A DNA stretch of 64,000 nt from Aphrophora alni (GCA_963513935.1 OY740768.1:60752004-60816003), one strand, 5' to 3'. Positions 32,691 to 45,933 are shown, counted from the first letter of the stretch. Numbers and translations are program-made. Notes: generated by a model from the letters alone, not told the origin.

Positions 32691-35600
32691 TAATTTACAT
32701 TAATAATTTTTGTTTTCTTAGAGTAAATTGAAATAAAATCATTGTATGTATTCGGGGGCTAAATGTCATTATTTTATGTTCTTTCCTTCCATTTTTTTAA
32801 TAAAGCGATGGTGACTGAGGGAAACAATAAAAAAAGGGAGTTATAAAATAAAAAGTTCATTAAATTTTAACACAGATTTGGGCTCTAAATTTGTATGCAC
32901 TTTTATTTCTTCCGCATTAGTGCAAACTTTTTTTGTTATTTTAAAATAAACTTATAGCTAATTTAAAACTTTATCTTTTTTTTATTGTGATAAAGTTAAA
33001 AAAATTAGTTTTAAGGAAGAAAAACGGCAACATTTTAGCATTTCAATAATTCTCCTACAGACAGAAAACTAAAAAAAATACGTATCCAAATAAATTTTAA
33101 TATTATCTTACATTGTGATTTTGATTTTATAAATAAGTATAATTTATAAATGCTCTGAGCTAGTAAAGTAAAATGTATTGTTATAAAAAACAAATAAACT
33201 GGTAAAATTAAACTAAATTTCAATATATAAAAGTTGGATTGTAATTATGTTATATTTTGTAAAAACATAATAAAATTAGAAAACCTGCAATTATTATTTT
33301 TTTCAAGTTTGCTTTAAATTTTGATCTATAATTTATATTCTTTATAACAATAAAACACTAATATAAGAACAGTTAAAAATAATTTGATGGTTCGAAATTA
33401 TTTAATTTAATTTAACATATCACTGTACAAAGTAAAAAAAAATATATTAATGTTACTTAACACAAAATGTTTAAATTAATACGAAAAAAACATAACCTAT
33501 CTTTGATACTACGCTTTAGAACTGTCAGCTGCAATGCAGCTGCTAAATCTTTTATGCGAATATAATTGCACCTAAAACAATGGCTCAACTTATGTGCATT
33601 GCGTGACAATCACGTGAACATAGTTATGTTATGTCAACATTCAGCTGACCAGTATTTCTTGTTTCTTATCAATCAAAGGTACGAACATTCATTAAACGTG
33701 TTTAAAAAAAATGACAGTAGTTTCTTTAGTTATTATACACTGTTACAACAAAACTGTTCAATTTAATAAGTATAACATAACAAAAATGAAATCTAATTTT
33801 TTGTACTTATAAACAAGTTTGCAATCATTATGGAGTACAGGTTTTTCGAGTTCGTGATTTTCTAATAGAAATCCTAGTAATTGAGATCTCCTTCATGAGA
33901 ACACCAACACTTGAGACTAGAATGTTTACTGATCCTACACATTGGAATATATATAAACTAATAAATATATTTTATTATAAACTAATATATTCGTTTGGAG
34001 GAGGGGGGGGATTTAATACTTTTAATTTTCCACTTCTAAACGGCCTTTAATTATTTGATTTTTGTTTTTATAACAGATAAATAGTATCTGCTTCATTTTA
34101 TTATTTATTTTATTTTAGAATACTATTTGGTGACTTGTGACTTGTTTTGTAATTATATCATCTAGATTGGAGTGAATTACAAACATATTATTAACTTATT
34201 CTACATTTCAGGATAAAATATAGCTAAACTTTTTGGAATAACGTTGAACAAAATACAACGATTGATACTCCTTATACATTGTTTTCTCGTTTCACTAACT
34301 ATATATTTTCTATTGTTATTGTTTAACCTACTACTCACTCTACCTTGGTAGGTATAAATTTTACGATACAATGTAACAAATATAATATTTTCCTGTTATT
34401 TGCATTTCTTTTGAGAATTCCTTTTATTTTTATTACAGTTCCGACAATAAGCGATAAAGTTTGAGTGAAAATATGAAATTCTTCTTGGAGGAAAATGTCA
34501 AAGATTGAGTAAGTATTTCATGTTGTAACCGTAGGAAGGAAATATCTTGAATATCTCAGCGTAATAACCGACCCACGTCATCACAGTCTGTCTCTCTCTG
34601 TTGCTTCACTTCAACATATTGCTATCGATTTGTATTTTTCCTTATAGAGTTAATGGTTACCGATTGTTATAATATTTTGTGGTTAGCTTATTTTTCATAT
34701 TGTCGTGACGTCATCAATATCACCTGTTATAAGTTTGTTTCGTGATCCTTGTGAATCAAAAAACTCGCAGTTAGTTTTTAGCAAATGATAATGGATTTCC
34801 CTCTCTTGTATTAACAATTTTGTCCGAATCCCACCAATTGTTCTGGAAACGTTGAGTGTTACAATACATAAACAAGTTTGTTAAATAAAAACAATCTGAA
34901 GTTTTGTTTTATCTCCTTTTTACCGATTTTGTGTGTGTACCCACCACGCAATTGATGGGCTGGCGTAATACGAGTTTCTTGTCATCATCATCATCATTTA
35001 TAATAACCTAAAAATGTATTAAATTTGTGCAGGTTGCCAAGATGTACAAAATAAACTCTAAAATCTGCATATACTAATAAATAATCTACACTACGGAAAA
35101 ACTTCATATAGTGTCAAATAGTAGTATTTTTAATTTGTAGCACTTTATCTTTGAAACTCATAATTATGATTTTCTTAAAATAGGCTTCAATTATTTTGAT
35201 AAAAGGTTACTAAAATATAAACGTAAATACTCAAACTGAACGAATTGGTCGTCATTTACCCACAATCTCAGTTTGGGAGTTAACGTTCAAATAATAAAAA
35301 GGAATTATGAACATCGTTCGCACATTTTGGTAAAATGTGTAGATTTTTGACCCAAGCATATGTTGCGTAACCATACTTCATAGAAAATTATACTTTGTAA
35401 GTAGTTTGGGAAAAAAACAAATGAACTCATTATTGTTTTTGTATTTTTCAATTTGGATACCTGTTTTTAGTATTATTATTGTATTCGTAATTTTGTGTTT
35501 TTGTTTTGATGGCAAACCTATGAGAACATTTTTAGTTGTATACAAAATAAAATTTAAAAAAAAAACGAATCTAGTAAAAAATCTATGTTCATATTTCAAA

Positions 35601-37438
35601 ATGAATATCCCTAAGCTATCAGGTTACAAAGACGATAGAACTGTAGCCTATATGAATTTTAACGAACTCTCAAAACCTATTCTGGGAGCTCATTTAATAT
35701 CCTAAGGCTAAACTTTACCATAGGAATGGCTATATTTCCAAATAAACTATCTAATAAAGATAAACTGTATAATTCCTGATACAATTTTATATCTTTCACT
35801 TGATCGACATACACAAATTAATAAAGATTATAAACACTACACAAATTTGTGCAGTTTTTAAATGAATCTTCGCATTTCATACAACTAAACTAAAGAAATC
35901 GAAAAAGAAACGTAATCAATTTACATTTTAAACTGGTAGCATAATAACTAGCACCACAATTTAAACTTGCTACCGGTGTATGAATGTCGTTTTAAACTAA
36001 TTTTATTCATATCTTTTTATATTTCAACTGACAACAAAATAATTCAGTTAATACTGAGAAATTTAAATTCTGCAAGAATAATATTATTTAAGAAAATTAT
36101 CCTACGATAAATGCTAAAGACTAATTTCTTAGACAATTGGGGGAATCTAATCAAACAAAATTCCAGTTTCCTGTACGTACTTCATGATCATCAACAGAAT
36201 AGATAACCTATGCTTTTCCCTACTCGTAAGTCCTTTTAATTATGATCCAACTTAAAAAAAAAAAAACTTTATACATCGTAAAATACTCAGAAAGGAGCAT
36301 TAACTCACAATAAAATTTTTATTAAAAACTAATCTGTCTATAAATATAAGCGGTAAGAGCTCTGTTTTAAAATTTGATCGCTAGTAATTTGTAAATGACT
36401 CCACGAAATTACATTATCTTTCATCCATATTTTTCCGCTCCTCAAGACCATTAAAATGATTTATCACAACCCCCTCCCTTCGTACTAATTAAAATATTTG
36501 AGTTGACCCTTCCACAGTTCCCCCCAAGAGGGGTTACAAATAGTTATTGTACCGAAAAGAGAACTTTAAACCAAAGTTTGAAGTTTGATTTCAATTATTG
36601 GCAAAGAAAGTCTGAGACTTACTGTATACAGCTTTCAGAATATTTCGACCCGAATCATTGTTGAGAGGCGCGATAAACGCGATAATATCGGATTTATAGT
36701 TGTTTTAGTTCATACAAACACACCATCAAGCTGGTTAAGTACGATAGGTTTTCATTAATTCCTTTTAATTCTTTCTTGAACTATTAAGTAAACCGTATTT
36801 GTGTCTTTTTTAAGGATACTCCTCCCTTGAGATAATTATGTTATCGTTTAGTGAAACCTTAAGCTTACATAAGTTGCAGGTTTACGATGATTTTAAAATA
36901 ATTCAAACTAGCAGACTAGCTGGCATTACGTAGAAATTCTATGCATTTGTATTGAGCAACAATGTAAACATAACCTCACACTCAATAACTTAATACGTTG
37001 ATATCAGCTGTTCAAATAATTCAAATTGCACTAAATTTTGTTCATGTAAATTCATTCTGTATTATGTTATTAATTAATTGCACCATTTTTTCAATATTAT
37101 TTTTAATTTGATTTCCATAGGATTTAAAATATTCCAGGACTAGCTGTAAGACAGATAATAACCTAATATCAATATAATCTTTTTAAATGAATATTGGTGT
37201 TTTTACATTTGTTCATAGAAGACACAAAGACACACAGATCATCATTTTGGTTTTATATTATCCTGATCAAAATGTGTGTGTTATGTGTGATTTTTAATAA
37301 GTTAGTTATTAAATTCGTATTTTTGATTGTAAATAGCACTTTTCGGAACTATTAAACAAGTTGTTTTTTTTCCTCCTCCATTTCTTCTCAATTTGTAAAA
37401 AAAATAACTCCTAAGAAATATAAGCTATAGATGCCTTC

Positions 37439-37441
<3 letters not shown>

Positions 37442-37485
<44 letters not shown>
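37442..37485. repeat. A-tract of about 44 bases
   Basis: An uninterrupted A-run on the + strand with no recognisable retroposed body before it. Confidence 0.9.
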
Positions 37486-37488
<3 letters not shown>

Positions 37489-38719
37489 ATAATTTATTTA
37501 TATTACATATTTCATATCAACAGTCTCAATTTTTGTAACTACAAAATGTACAATACTGAAAAAAAAAAACATGTTTGTTAGAAATTAATTATTGCGTCAC
37601 CCCATATAATATAAATACAGTAATACTTAATGAATATAATAATAATAATTTTATGAAAAATATTTTGTAATTATTCATTATGTATTTACTCTAACAGACT
37701 CTGTGTATTGACTTTATTATGTTTTTTCTGTTAAACTTTACTAACAAATTAAAAGAACGTTAATAAATGGTTTCTTTTGAACAATACTATTTTAAAACAA
37801 AATCATTACTTGTTCCTTGGTGATGAATTTAAATTTATGATTGTAATATACGAATATATGAATAAGAATGTGTGCATGCATGTCGTACACGTGTGTGTGT
37901 ACATGCGTGCATGTTTTTAAAATGTCTTATTCATGTTACACTCGCGCCAAAATAACCTTGTTATTATAATCATGATTTTTTTCAGCACAAAAACTTTATC
38001 ATTAGTTATATTCTTGAATGTATCTCTAATGGTTTTATTTTACCCATTTTGGGGACATTATGTATTATGTGTGAGCGTGTAAAATAACACAGCATTTGTT
38101 AAAAAATCACAGATGTGATTAAAAATCGAACCTGTTGAATTATAGTAAAATTTTTTTTTTTTTTAATATTGAACTAACTTTCTCACTGTCATGATTTTAT
38201 TTTGATAATGTCACACCAAATATGAGGTTCCAAAGTTATTGATGAAAAAGTAAAAATGATCCATTAAAAGGTCGAGTATCATCAAATCTATTTCGATCAA
38301 ATGTTGGTTGTACATGAAACTTTATAACCCTAATTTAATATGCCAAAGTGTAAATTGAAAGAAAAAACTAAACCAACCTGTTGGTGTTTGGGGAGATGAT
38401 CACAAAATACGTTGTTCGAGATCTTAGAGTTGTCTTTTCAATAAAATGTTTATCAAAACCGTTATAGTTTGAAAATATCGAAATCTAGTATTAGACTTCT
38501 TGTAATTTATCATAAATTAGATTGTATCTTGTAGTATACATTCCAAATTTTAGGTGAAAATAGTAATACGGTTAGAATATATTCACGTACCAAATTGAAT
38601 CTAAATCTATCTCGCCGTTTTTTCTGAAATGCACTACACAAACTACACACAGGTGTTATAAAAATAATACTTTCAAGCACTTAGGTGACCATAAAAACGA
38701 TATTTATATAAAAACATCA

Positions 38720-38722
<3 letters not shown>

Positions 38723-38773
<51 letters not shown>
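38723..38773. repeat. (TA)n microsatellite
   Basis: About 50 bases of pure TA dinucleotide, some 500 bases upstream of the receptor's first exon. Confidence 0.95.
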
Positions 38774-38775
<2 letters not shown>

Positions 38776-39194
38776 CCCATTATAAAAATTTCATTATTCT
38801 AGGTATTACAATTATGTTTTAAAAGGAGAACGTTGTATTTGTTGGGTATTTTTCATTACTAACTTTAGCCTATGTATTAGAAATGCAAACACATAATGTA
38901 TATTCTTGGTTAACTTAACGACTATTATAAATTGTCTTAAAGTTTTATAAATTCTATACAGTTGAATGATTACAACAACTTGATTTATTTGTTTACAAAC
39001 TTCCTGACGACAACTTCACTTCAATTACGATATCAATAAAACAATTAAATCGTGATTTTCTCTATCGAATACTAAACACGTTTCAATTGAACAATCTCGA
39101 AGCAGTGGAAAGGGAACGGATACGGAAGCGAGAGAACAGTAATTCTGGGAAGCCACAGCTCGTTGAATCACATTCACGGGCGCCGCCTTGGCTT

Positions 39195-39199
39195 TCAGT
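39195..39199 (+). promoter_or_regulatory. Possible initiator (TCAGT) of the receptor gene
   Basis: TCAGT matches the arthropod initiator consensus and lies about 100 bases before the start codon, at the edge of the only GC-richer stretch in the neighbourhood (39090-39300). I see no TATA box at the right spacing and no clear downstream promoter element, so this is only a candidate. Confidence 0.25.
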
Positions 39200-39260
39200 C
39201 TACGTCAGCCGTTCCAGTGGGACAAAACACAACGCACGCATTCCGTGACAAGTCTCGACC

Positions 39261-39296
39261 ATGACACAGTGTACGGCAGGTGTCTTTGTGCAGTGA
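39261..39296 (+). promoter_or_regulatory. 11-codon upstream ORF of the receptor
   Basis: ATG at 39261 in a good context (A at -3) opens an 11-codon frame (MTQCTAGVFVQ) ending at TGA 39294-39296, two bases before the receptor ATG at 39299. The two frames differ. Such a short, adjacent upstream frame could lower or gate receptor translation by reinitiation, if the transcript starts upstream of it. Confidence 0.5.
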
Positions 39297-39298
39297 TC

Positions 39299-39655
39299 AT
39301 GTTCTTTCAAAGTGATTGGAACTCATCTTACATCCTGGGTAACGATACTCAGGATGGATGGGGTCAAAGGTATTTTTTTACCTTCTATAGTGAGTTCGGC
39401 GATCGGGAAGGTGCGGCAGGAATAGAAGTGGGTATTCTTGTGGTTATATTTGTTTCATCGATCGTAGCCAATCTTTCCATAGCGGCGGCCGTTTTGAGGT
39501 ACCGTGAAATGAGGACTGTGACAAATTGTTTCCTTTTAAATTTAGCTGTAGCCGATTCTTTATTCGCTCTGGGAATACCGGCTGTGATCATTGCGAGAAT
39601 CTCTCCGAAATGGCAACTCGGAGACATTATATGTAAACTGCTTCCTTACTCTCAG
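39299..39655 (+). CDS. GPR120/FFAR4-like class A GPCR, exon 1
   Basis: Residues 1-119 of a 464-residue receptor. ATG at 39299 is the first in-frame ATG and has A at -3. Residues 1-42 are a short extracellular tail with N-glycosylation sequons at N8 (NSS) and N15 (NDT), and no signal peptide. TM1 is about 44-66 (N58 = 1.50, in IVANLSI). TM2 is about 75-99 (D86 = 2.50, in LNLAVADSLF), ending IPAVIIAR with R100 at position 2.64. W105 lies in the WxLG motif of the first outer loop, and C112 (3.25) starts TM3. Human GPR120/FFAR4 has matching blocks: a VLVLIF-type TM1, LNL-x-x-AD-x-LF and IPLVLAVR, with its R99 at 2.64. The exon ends TCTCAG/GTAGGC in phase 0. GPR120 is a long-chain fatty-acid receptor at the plasma membrane; ligand identity here is inference. 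Confidence 0.85.
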
Positions 39656-40896
39656 GTAGGCCTTCAATCTTCTTTAATATATATCATTTGCTGTTTTATA
39701 GTTGTTTATCATTACATCAAGGTTTATTTGTTATCGTAAAATTCAAATTACCGAATCGTAAGGCTCTGTGTACGGAAGATGAGCACTTGGTAAAGGTTGG
39801 CGTCTTGAATTCTGCATTTAATTCAACCTTTTGTGTTTTGATTGCACCGTAATCACATATTCAAGCCTGAATAGTTACGAAGGACGTTTGGAAATGTTAA
39901 GGCAACTTAAACAATTACTCTCCGCACATAACTATTTTTTACGAGACAATAAAATTGATTCTAATTCGTCTGCTTTATGATTAAAACAATTAAACACATG
40001 GTGTATTTAATTGTTATTTCCTGCATAATCGTAATAATATAATGTGAAGAGATAATAATGAGATAGTAAAAAGAGAATAAAACAGTGTTGGATATGTAAT
40101 GGCTAAGTTAATTACTTGTATATATATGGAAGTACACCGTAGTATCTAACTTTAAAATGTTCCGTGATCATAAACATGTTTGAATTATTTAAGTACTTTA
40201 ATTATTGTTGTCTTATGCCAGTCGTAGATCGATATAACGTAAGAATTAGTTTTTATTTTATTAAAGAGACGATATTTCTATTAAGACAGAACGTACTTTG
40301 AGTTTTTCTCCAATTATTAATTAAAATAGTTAATGTAAAAAAACAGTGCAGAAGTAAAAAAAAGAAAACATTATACTATTATTTATCATAAATTATCTGT
40401 TTATAATTATAAATATAAATACTAAAATATATTGCTATAATAGCGAAATAAAGTTTGAGAATTACACTATTAAAGAAAATAGGCTATATTATTATATTTT
40501 TACTCGTATATAAGTTGAAGATGAAGAAACGACTAGGCAGAAACAAAGAAAGGACAAGTAATTACTCTATTTCAGTGATATTACACTTCACCCAAGAGCA
40601 TTAACAAAGTAATAGGCTATAAAATGTATTTATTAGCCTACAAATACATAAAGGTACGTGTTAGTAAAAAATGTTTTACGCTATAAGTTTTTGAAATAAG
40701 TAACTTAAAATTGTTTAAAAAAAATATTATCTAAATTATAAAATATCAACAAAGTCTCAAACAAAATGGTACTATTTGATTAGCGACTGCAATAGAGTCC
40801 TTATCCCCATTTAATTTTTATTTTGAAATGTCTTAAAGAACCATTACTGTCAAGCTTAGTAATGCTAAACGTTCCAAAACTCTCTTAAACATTTAA

Positions 40897-42036
40897 ACAG
40901 TGTTTCTGAACTCTTCTTACAAATTTCGGAGTAACAAAGTATTCCTTAGGTACAAAAAAGCCAAAACTTGATACAAACAATCACGTTAAGTTGTCCATCT
41001 GTCCATCCGTGTGTGTTTTTTACAACATATTTTTTAAACTGCACAACATAATTGAACCAAATTTTGCTGCATTGTTGCTATTGCTAGTTTCAGTTAGTGT
41101 GTTAATTTTCATTATTGTAACCTAATTAGTTTCAAAATTGCGACCATTGGAAGCTTTTAAATTGAAATAACTCCAAAACTAGTCATTTTACAAACCAAAA
41201 AACAACAACTTCTTTAGTAAATTTTGAGCCAACCCGTAGTTGCTTTTATTTTTTAAACTAGGTGTAAAATAAACGAGATTTGGATTTTCTTGTCTGGCCG
41301 TGCATGTCTTGTAAAGTGTTTAGGCTGATAGCAATGGAACGAATAAACAAAGTTGTTTTTAGATATAAATTTGAATTGCAGTCTTATTCACATTTATCTA
41401 TTAACAGTAACTGTTTATTAATTGAAATTCAAGGAGTTGTACAAAAATGACTTTTATGAAATTAAATAAATGTGAGAATTAATTGATGTAGTTACTTATT
41501 GATAGTAGAAATTCAACAAATCAGCTGTTATTGTTACAAATAATAAATCAGCTGACCATTCTGCTGCTAATTTATCAACAATAAAACTAACTGTTTTTTA
41601 TAGTACAAGGATAAACAGTTTGAATAAAACACTATACGGAAGAAGAACACGACCGAACAAGAAATTACAAATCTGGTTTATTTTTTACCTAATTTAAAAA
41701 AACTATGGAATCTTCGTAAAATTTACTAAAAAACTTTATAAAAAATGGCTAGTTTTAGAGTTATTTCAATTTAAAAGCTTCGTATGACCGCCATTTTTAA
41801 ACAAGCTGGGTTACAATAATAAAACTTGACACACTAACTGAAACTAGCAATAGCAACACTGCACCAAAATTTGGTTCAATATGTAGAGTCGTTTTTTAAA
41901 AACAAATTTTGTTGTGTAAAGCACATTCGAATGGACAGATGGACAACGAAACGAGATACGTTTTTAAGTTTTTGGCTTCTTTTTACTCAAGAGACAATAC
42001 CTCGAAGTTTGTAAGGAGAGTTTGGAAACACCCTGT
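40897..42036. mobile_element. Foldback element, 1.14 kb, arms about 425 bp
   Basis: The left arm (about 40897-41322) and right arm (about 41625-42036) are imperfect reverse complements throughout. Ends are ACAGTGTTTCTGAACTCTTC and, inward from the right, ACAGGGTGTTTCCAAACTCT. Shared inner landmarks in order are TTGTCCATCTGTCCAT, TTGAACCAAATTTT, TTGCTATTGCTAGTTTCAGT, AGCTTTTAAATTGAAATAAC, TTTAGTAAATTTT, and the pair GTCTGGCCGTG / GTTCGGTCGTG. The loop is about 300 bases and non-coding. Flanking duplication is not evident. Confidence 0.85.
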
Positions 42037-43299
42037 GTATGTTTTATGTAAGGACGAATAAACCAGCTGCCTCTATATTATTTGGAATGACAAACGTAAT
42101 TGAAGTGATTCACTATTTAAATAACGTGATTAAGTTGCATAACTTTAGAATTACTCTTAGTTTATTGTTTGAAACGAACATAACTCGGTGAGATAACATA
42201 CCTCAGGTAACGTAATCTATGACTAACCTTTATTTCAAAACCTACTGTAGATGTTTTACCAAGCATGAAATTTGTACACCATTATAGGAAAAACTGGACA
42301 TGTTCGACCATAAATAATTATAAATCATTGTGATTTTTGAAACTATTGTAACTTAGATATGCACAATAATTAGTCGAGTTATAATTTTGAGGTTAAGGTT
42401 TTACGTAAACTAAAGAATTATTCAATCTGTTCAAGTAAGACCAAATTATAACTAGAATCATAACTATAAATATAACGACCCACAACGATTCATGATTTCC
42501 ATTTATAGCAATAACGGTTTAAGACATAAATGGTGATAATTACAGCTAAGCCTGACAAATAAAATATATGTTAAGCTTTCAGGTCAAATCTTGATAATTA
42601 GAATTGAAAGAAGCCGTTGTAACATGGTCGTAAAGTTGTTGCATTTAAATTTAATTTAAACTCCGAAAGTAACAAACGTTTTATTCGCAGGTTAAAAAAT
42701 ACTTTTTATTCTCGTCTGTTTGTATGTTTATTCATTAAATCATTGTCACAATCTTAACTCAAAAACCACTAAAACTCATTTTGATGAAATGTATATATTT
42801 TTGGTTTGGCAAGCAGACAGTCTCATTTTAAACTTGACAATATCAAGTAGTTATTAAGAGTATATAACAAGAAATTATTACGTTGTAATATCCTTACAAT
42901 CGTGTTTTTGTATTTTATTGTTTATAAAAATAATTTTATTGATTTAAAAGATTACATTTTATTGTTCTATTTGTTATACTTACATTTAATTAGTATATTA
43001 TAGGTTATATTTTTACATGATTATTTTTAAAGGTCATTTCATTGAAGTTTTCACAGTTTGCTCACTTTTCAGTTGTTGTAATTTATATCATATTTGTCAA
43101 AATAATCCAAATAAAATTATATATTTTTAATTCTTTGCAACATTTGGCACAATTGGTTGTCTTAGATTTTTTTTATAGTTTGACTGTAGATATTCACCAA
43201 CATCTTGGGGTGTTCAACTTTTTGTAAAAAATAAGAAGAAAATTGACTGAAAAGAATTCGGTTTTTCACTTGTTTAATTTGTGCAGTATTTTGTGTGTA

Positions 43300-44570
43300 A
43301 TATCTTGATTCTACGATTTAATATAAGAAGAAAAATACTACACTGCATATTTTATTTTGCATACATTTCAATATTTAAGATTTAATTTTGAAATTACCAC
43401 AAAACGTTTAAAAATTGCTTGCCATCATAGAAAACTTTGATGGTCAGTTATAGGCTTAATATTTATCATACAATATTAGAGTAAAAATTATATTAAAGCC
43501 TGTGAAAGGAGCTGTGGGTGATGTTTCAATGTGAAAAAAAAATATAGGCCTATATATCACACAGTAACCTTACAATTTTTAGACTTCTGGTGAAAAAAAC
43601 AAATGTTTTAGTGTAAAAGTGATTAAAAATTATAAAATAATATGATCTAATCAGACATTTTGTATATAACACGACGTTTCAGAGTATAAATCAACTGCCG
43701 TTATAAAGTGACAAACCTAAAACATGAAAAAAGGTTAAAACACCAACATAGCTTAGTAGGTAAGTTTTTTCTGTCTTCTTTTTCACGTTCTAGGTTTATT
43801 AATTACTTGAAAACGAAAGTTGATTTATACTTTCAAAACTTTGTGTATTAGTTGTTATATACACAAATTGTGGTAAACTTCCGGTTAAACCCTATCAATA
43901 ACATGAACAATCCATCATTATCAAATAACTGTAAACCAAAAAGAAAAGTAGAATTGCACTGTACACTGTGATTTCATTGTTAAAGTATTATCATCTCAAT
44001 TAAAGTAATCTTTTCCTTAGAAGTTGTATATTCAATACATCAAAATAGATTTCTCGGAGACTAAATCATGGTGTGACGGACAGAAATTATAAAAAGTAAA
44101 CTTTGCAAAAACATACCATAAATTTTTTACACAACCATTCATTAAACCAAATACTACTTAAAAATACTAATTTCTTCAAAATGTCTCTAATACTATTTCT
44201 ATATTTAATATTTATCATACAATATTGGAGTAGGAAACTCTATTGAAACTACTCTAATACAGCACTCTCACTGATGTTTTTTTTGAAAAAGTTATACCTA
44301 TCACAAGTTATACCTATTTACATTTGCAATTTTTTTTAATAAGATAATTATGTTATTATAGAAGAGTATAATCACTTAAAAATTTTAAAATTTCAAAACG
44401 TCCACGAGTTAGCACTGTGATTTCATCAATGTTTCAACATCTCAATTTACATATTATTTCTTCAGAAGTTGTCGCGTCTTCTAGAACGAATTTGTCAGAG
44501 TCTAACAGAGTATGTGACAAACAGAAAGTACAAATTAAAAAAAAAAAACACACAATTATTGCATACTCAG
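43300..44570. repeat. Degenerate long-period repeats with a foldback
   Basis: Several blocks recur with changes: ATTTATCATACAATATTAGA (43459) and ATTTATCATACAATATTGGA (44209); CACTGTGATTTCAT...AGAAGTTGT...GTGACGGACAGAAA near 43966-44090 and a diverged copy near 44414-44530. Inside, 43668-43733 and 43780-43845 are inverted copies (AGTATAAATCAACT and ACCTAAAACATGAAAAA against AGTATAAATCAACT and ACCTAGAACGTGAAAAA). A further similar block is found at 59020-59180. Confidence 0.6.
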
Positions 44571-44979
44571 TTTACCAACGAAAATGAACGCACGTGCGTT
44601 GGCCAACATTACAGGGGTAATGAACTCGCCGTGTAAATGACAACGACTGGGAAAGTAGTAAGAGTTATTTCAGCAAGACTAGGAAAATAAATGAATAAAT
44701 CATTGACCTATCTACAGTTATATCTACGTCACTGAAACTTGAAAAACTCAAATTATATCCCTTGTTTTCAAATCTCTTAAAGTGGATCCTTTTTCTTGTA
44801 TCATAACTTTCATGTAGGGATTTGTACACTCACTTCTAAAGCTTTGAATTATATTTTTCATTTTATAAATACTTTATTACTAATTAATCTTTCCATCCTT
44901 ACATATTACCATTAATTCTTAATATTAACCTAATAATAATTCTTTCCTTTCTTCCCCATTACAGAAAGTAATGTAATAT

Positions 44980-45933
44980 GTACAGTGCTATGATGTCTGT
45001 GTGTTTGTCTCTGCTCTGTACAGTGCTATGATGTCTGTGTTTGTCTCTGTCTGTACAGTGCTATGATGTCTGTGTTTGTCTCTGTCTGTACAGTGCTATG
45101 ATGTCTGTGTGTTTGTCTCTGTCTGTACAGTGATATCATGTCTGTGTGTTTGTCTCTGTCTGTACAGTGCTATGATGTCTGTGTGTTTGTCTCTGCTCTG
45201 TACAGTGCTATGATGTCTGTGTGTTTGTCTCTGCTCTGTACAGTGCTATGATGTCTGTGTGTTTGTCTCTGCTCTGTACAGTGCTATGATGTTTGTGTGT
45301 TTGTCTCTGTCTGTACAGTGCTATGATGTCTGTGTTTGTCTCTGTCTGTACAGTGCTATGATGTCTGTGTGTTTGTCTCTGCTCTGTACAATGGTATGAT
45401 GTCTGTGTGTTTGCCTCAGTCTGTACAGTGCTATGATGTCTGTGTGTTTGTCTCTGTCTGTACAGTACTATGATGTCTGTGTGTTTGTCGCTGTCTGTGC
45501 AGTGCTATGATGTCTGTGTGTTTGTCTCTGTCTGTACAGTGCTATGATGTCTGTGTTTGTCTCTGTCTGTACAGTGCTATGATGTCTGTGTGTTTGTCTC
45601 TGCTCTGTACAGTGCTATGATGTCTGTGTGTTTGTCTCTGCTCTGTACAGTGCTATGATGTTTGTGTGTTTGTCTCTGTCTGTACAGTGCTATGATGTCT
45701 GTGTTTTTCTCTGTCTGTACAGTGCTATGATGTCTGTGTGTTTGTCTCTGCTCTGTACAATGGTATGATGTCTGTGTGTTTGCCTCAGTCTGTACAGTGC
45801 TATGATGTCTGTGTGTTTGTCTCTGTCTGTACAGTACTATGATGTCTGTGTGTTTGTCGCTGTCTGTGCAGTGCTATGATGTCTGTGTGTTTGTCTCTGT
45901 CTGTACAGTGCTATGATGTCTGTGTGTTTGTCT
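44980..45933 (+). repeat. Minisatellite, 35-38-bp unit, about 26 copies
   Basis: The unit is TACAGTGCTATGATGTCTG followed by TGTGTTTGTCTCTG(C)TCTG, with length variants from loss of GT in the TGTGTGT stretch and of C in CTCTG(C)TCTG. Variant units (TTTG for TCTG; ACAATGGTATG; TTGCCTCAG; ACAGTACTATG; TTGTCGCTG; TGTGCAGTG) occur in the same order twice, 369 bases apart, revealing a ten-unit higher-order repeat. Confidence 0.97.

Larger units (their letters stand above)
28570..39050. other. Long AT-rich interval without a convincing gene
   Basis: I see no host exon in this interval. It contains the degenerate tandem repeat at 30180-30420, RTE-like scraps at 32200-32345 (-) and 32460-32690 (+), a 44-base A-tract at 37442-37485 and a TA microsatellite at 38723-38773. 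Open frames such as 35406-35705 are AT-driven and show no family resemblance. Confidence 0.45.

Noticed and set aside
35406..35705. 99-codon + strand open frame with a hydrophobic start
   Set aside because: Composition is AT-driven (Ile, Phe, Lys, Asn), there is no family resemblance and no splice or promoter context, and the opposite strand is open as well.
39385..39627. Minus-strand open frame across the receptor's first exon
   Set aside because: It is an antisense shadow of a well-supported coding exon.
39656..39739. Reading past the exon 1 donor to a stop at 39737-39739, giving a truncated receptor
   Set aside because: The GTAGGC donor and the in-phase join to exon 2 rebuild TM3 exactly; the read-through segment has no receptor similarity. 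An intron-retention isoform cannot be ruled out, but nothing supports it.
44980..45933. CRISPR-like array
   Set aside because: The repeats are contiguous without unique spacers and this is eukaryotic DNA; it is a minisatellite.
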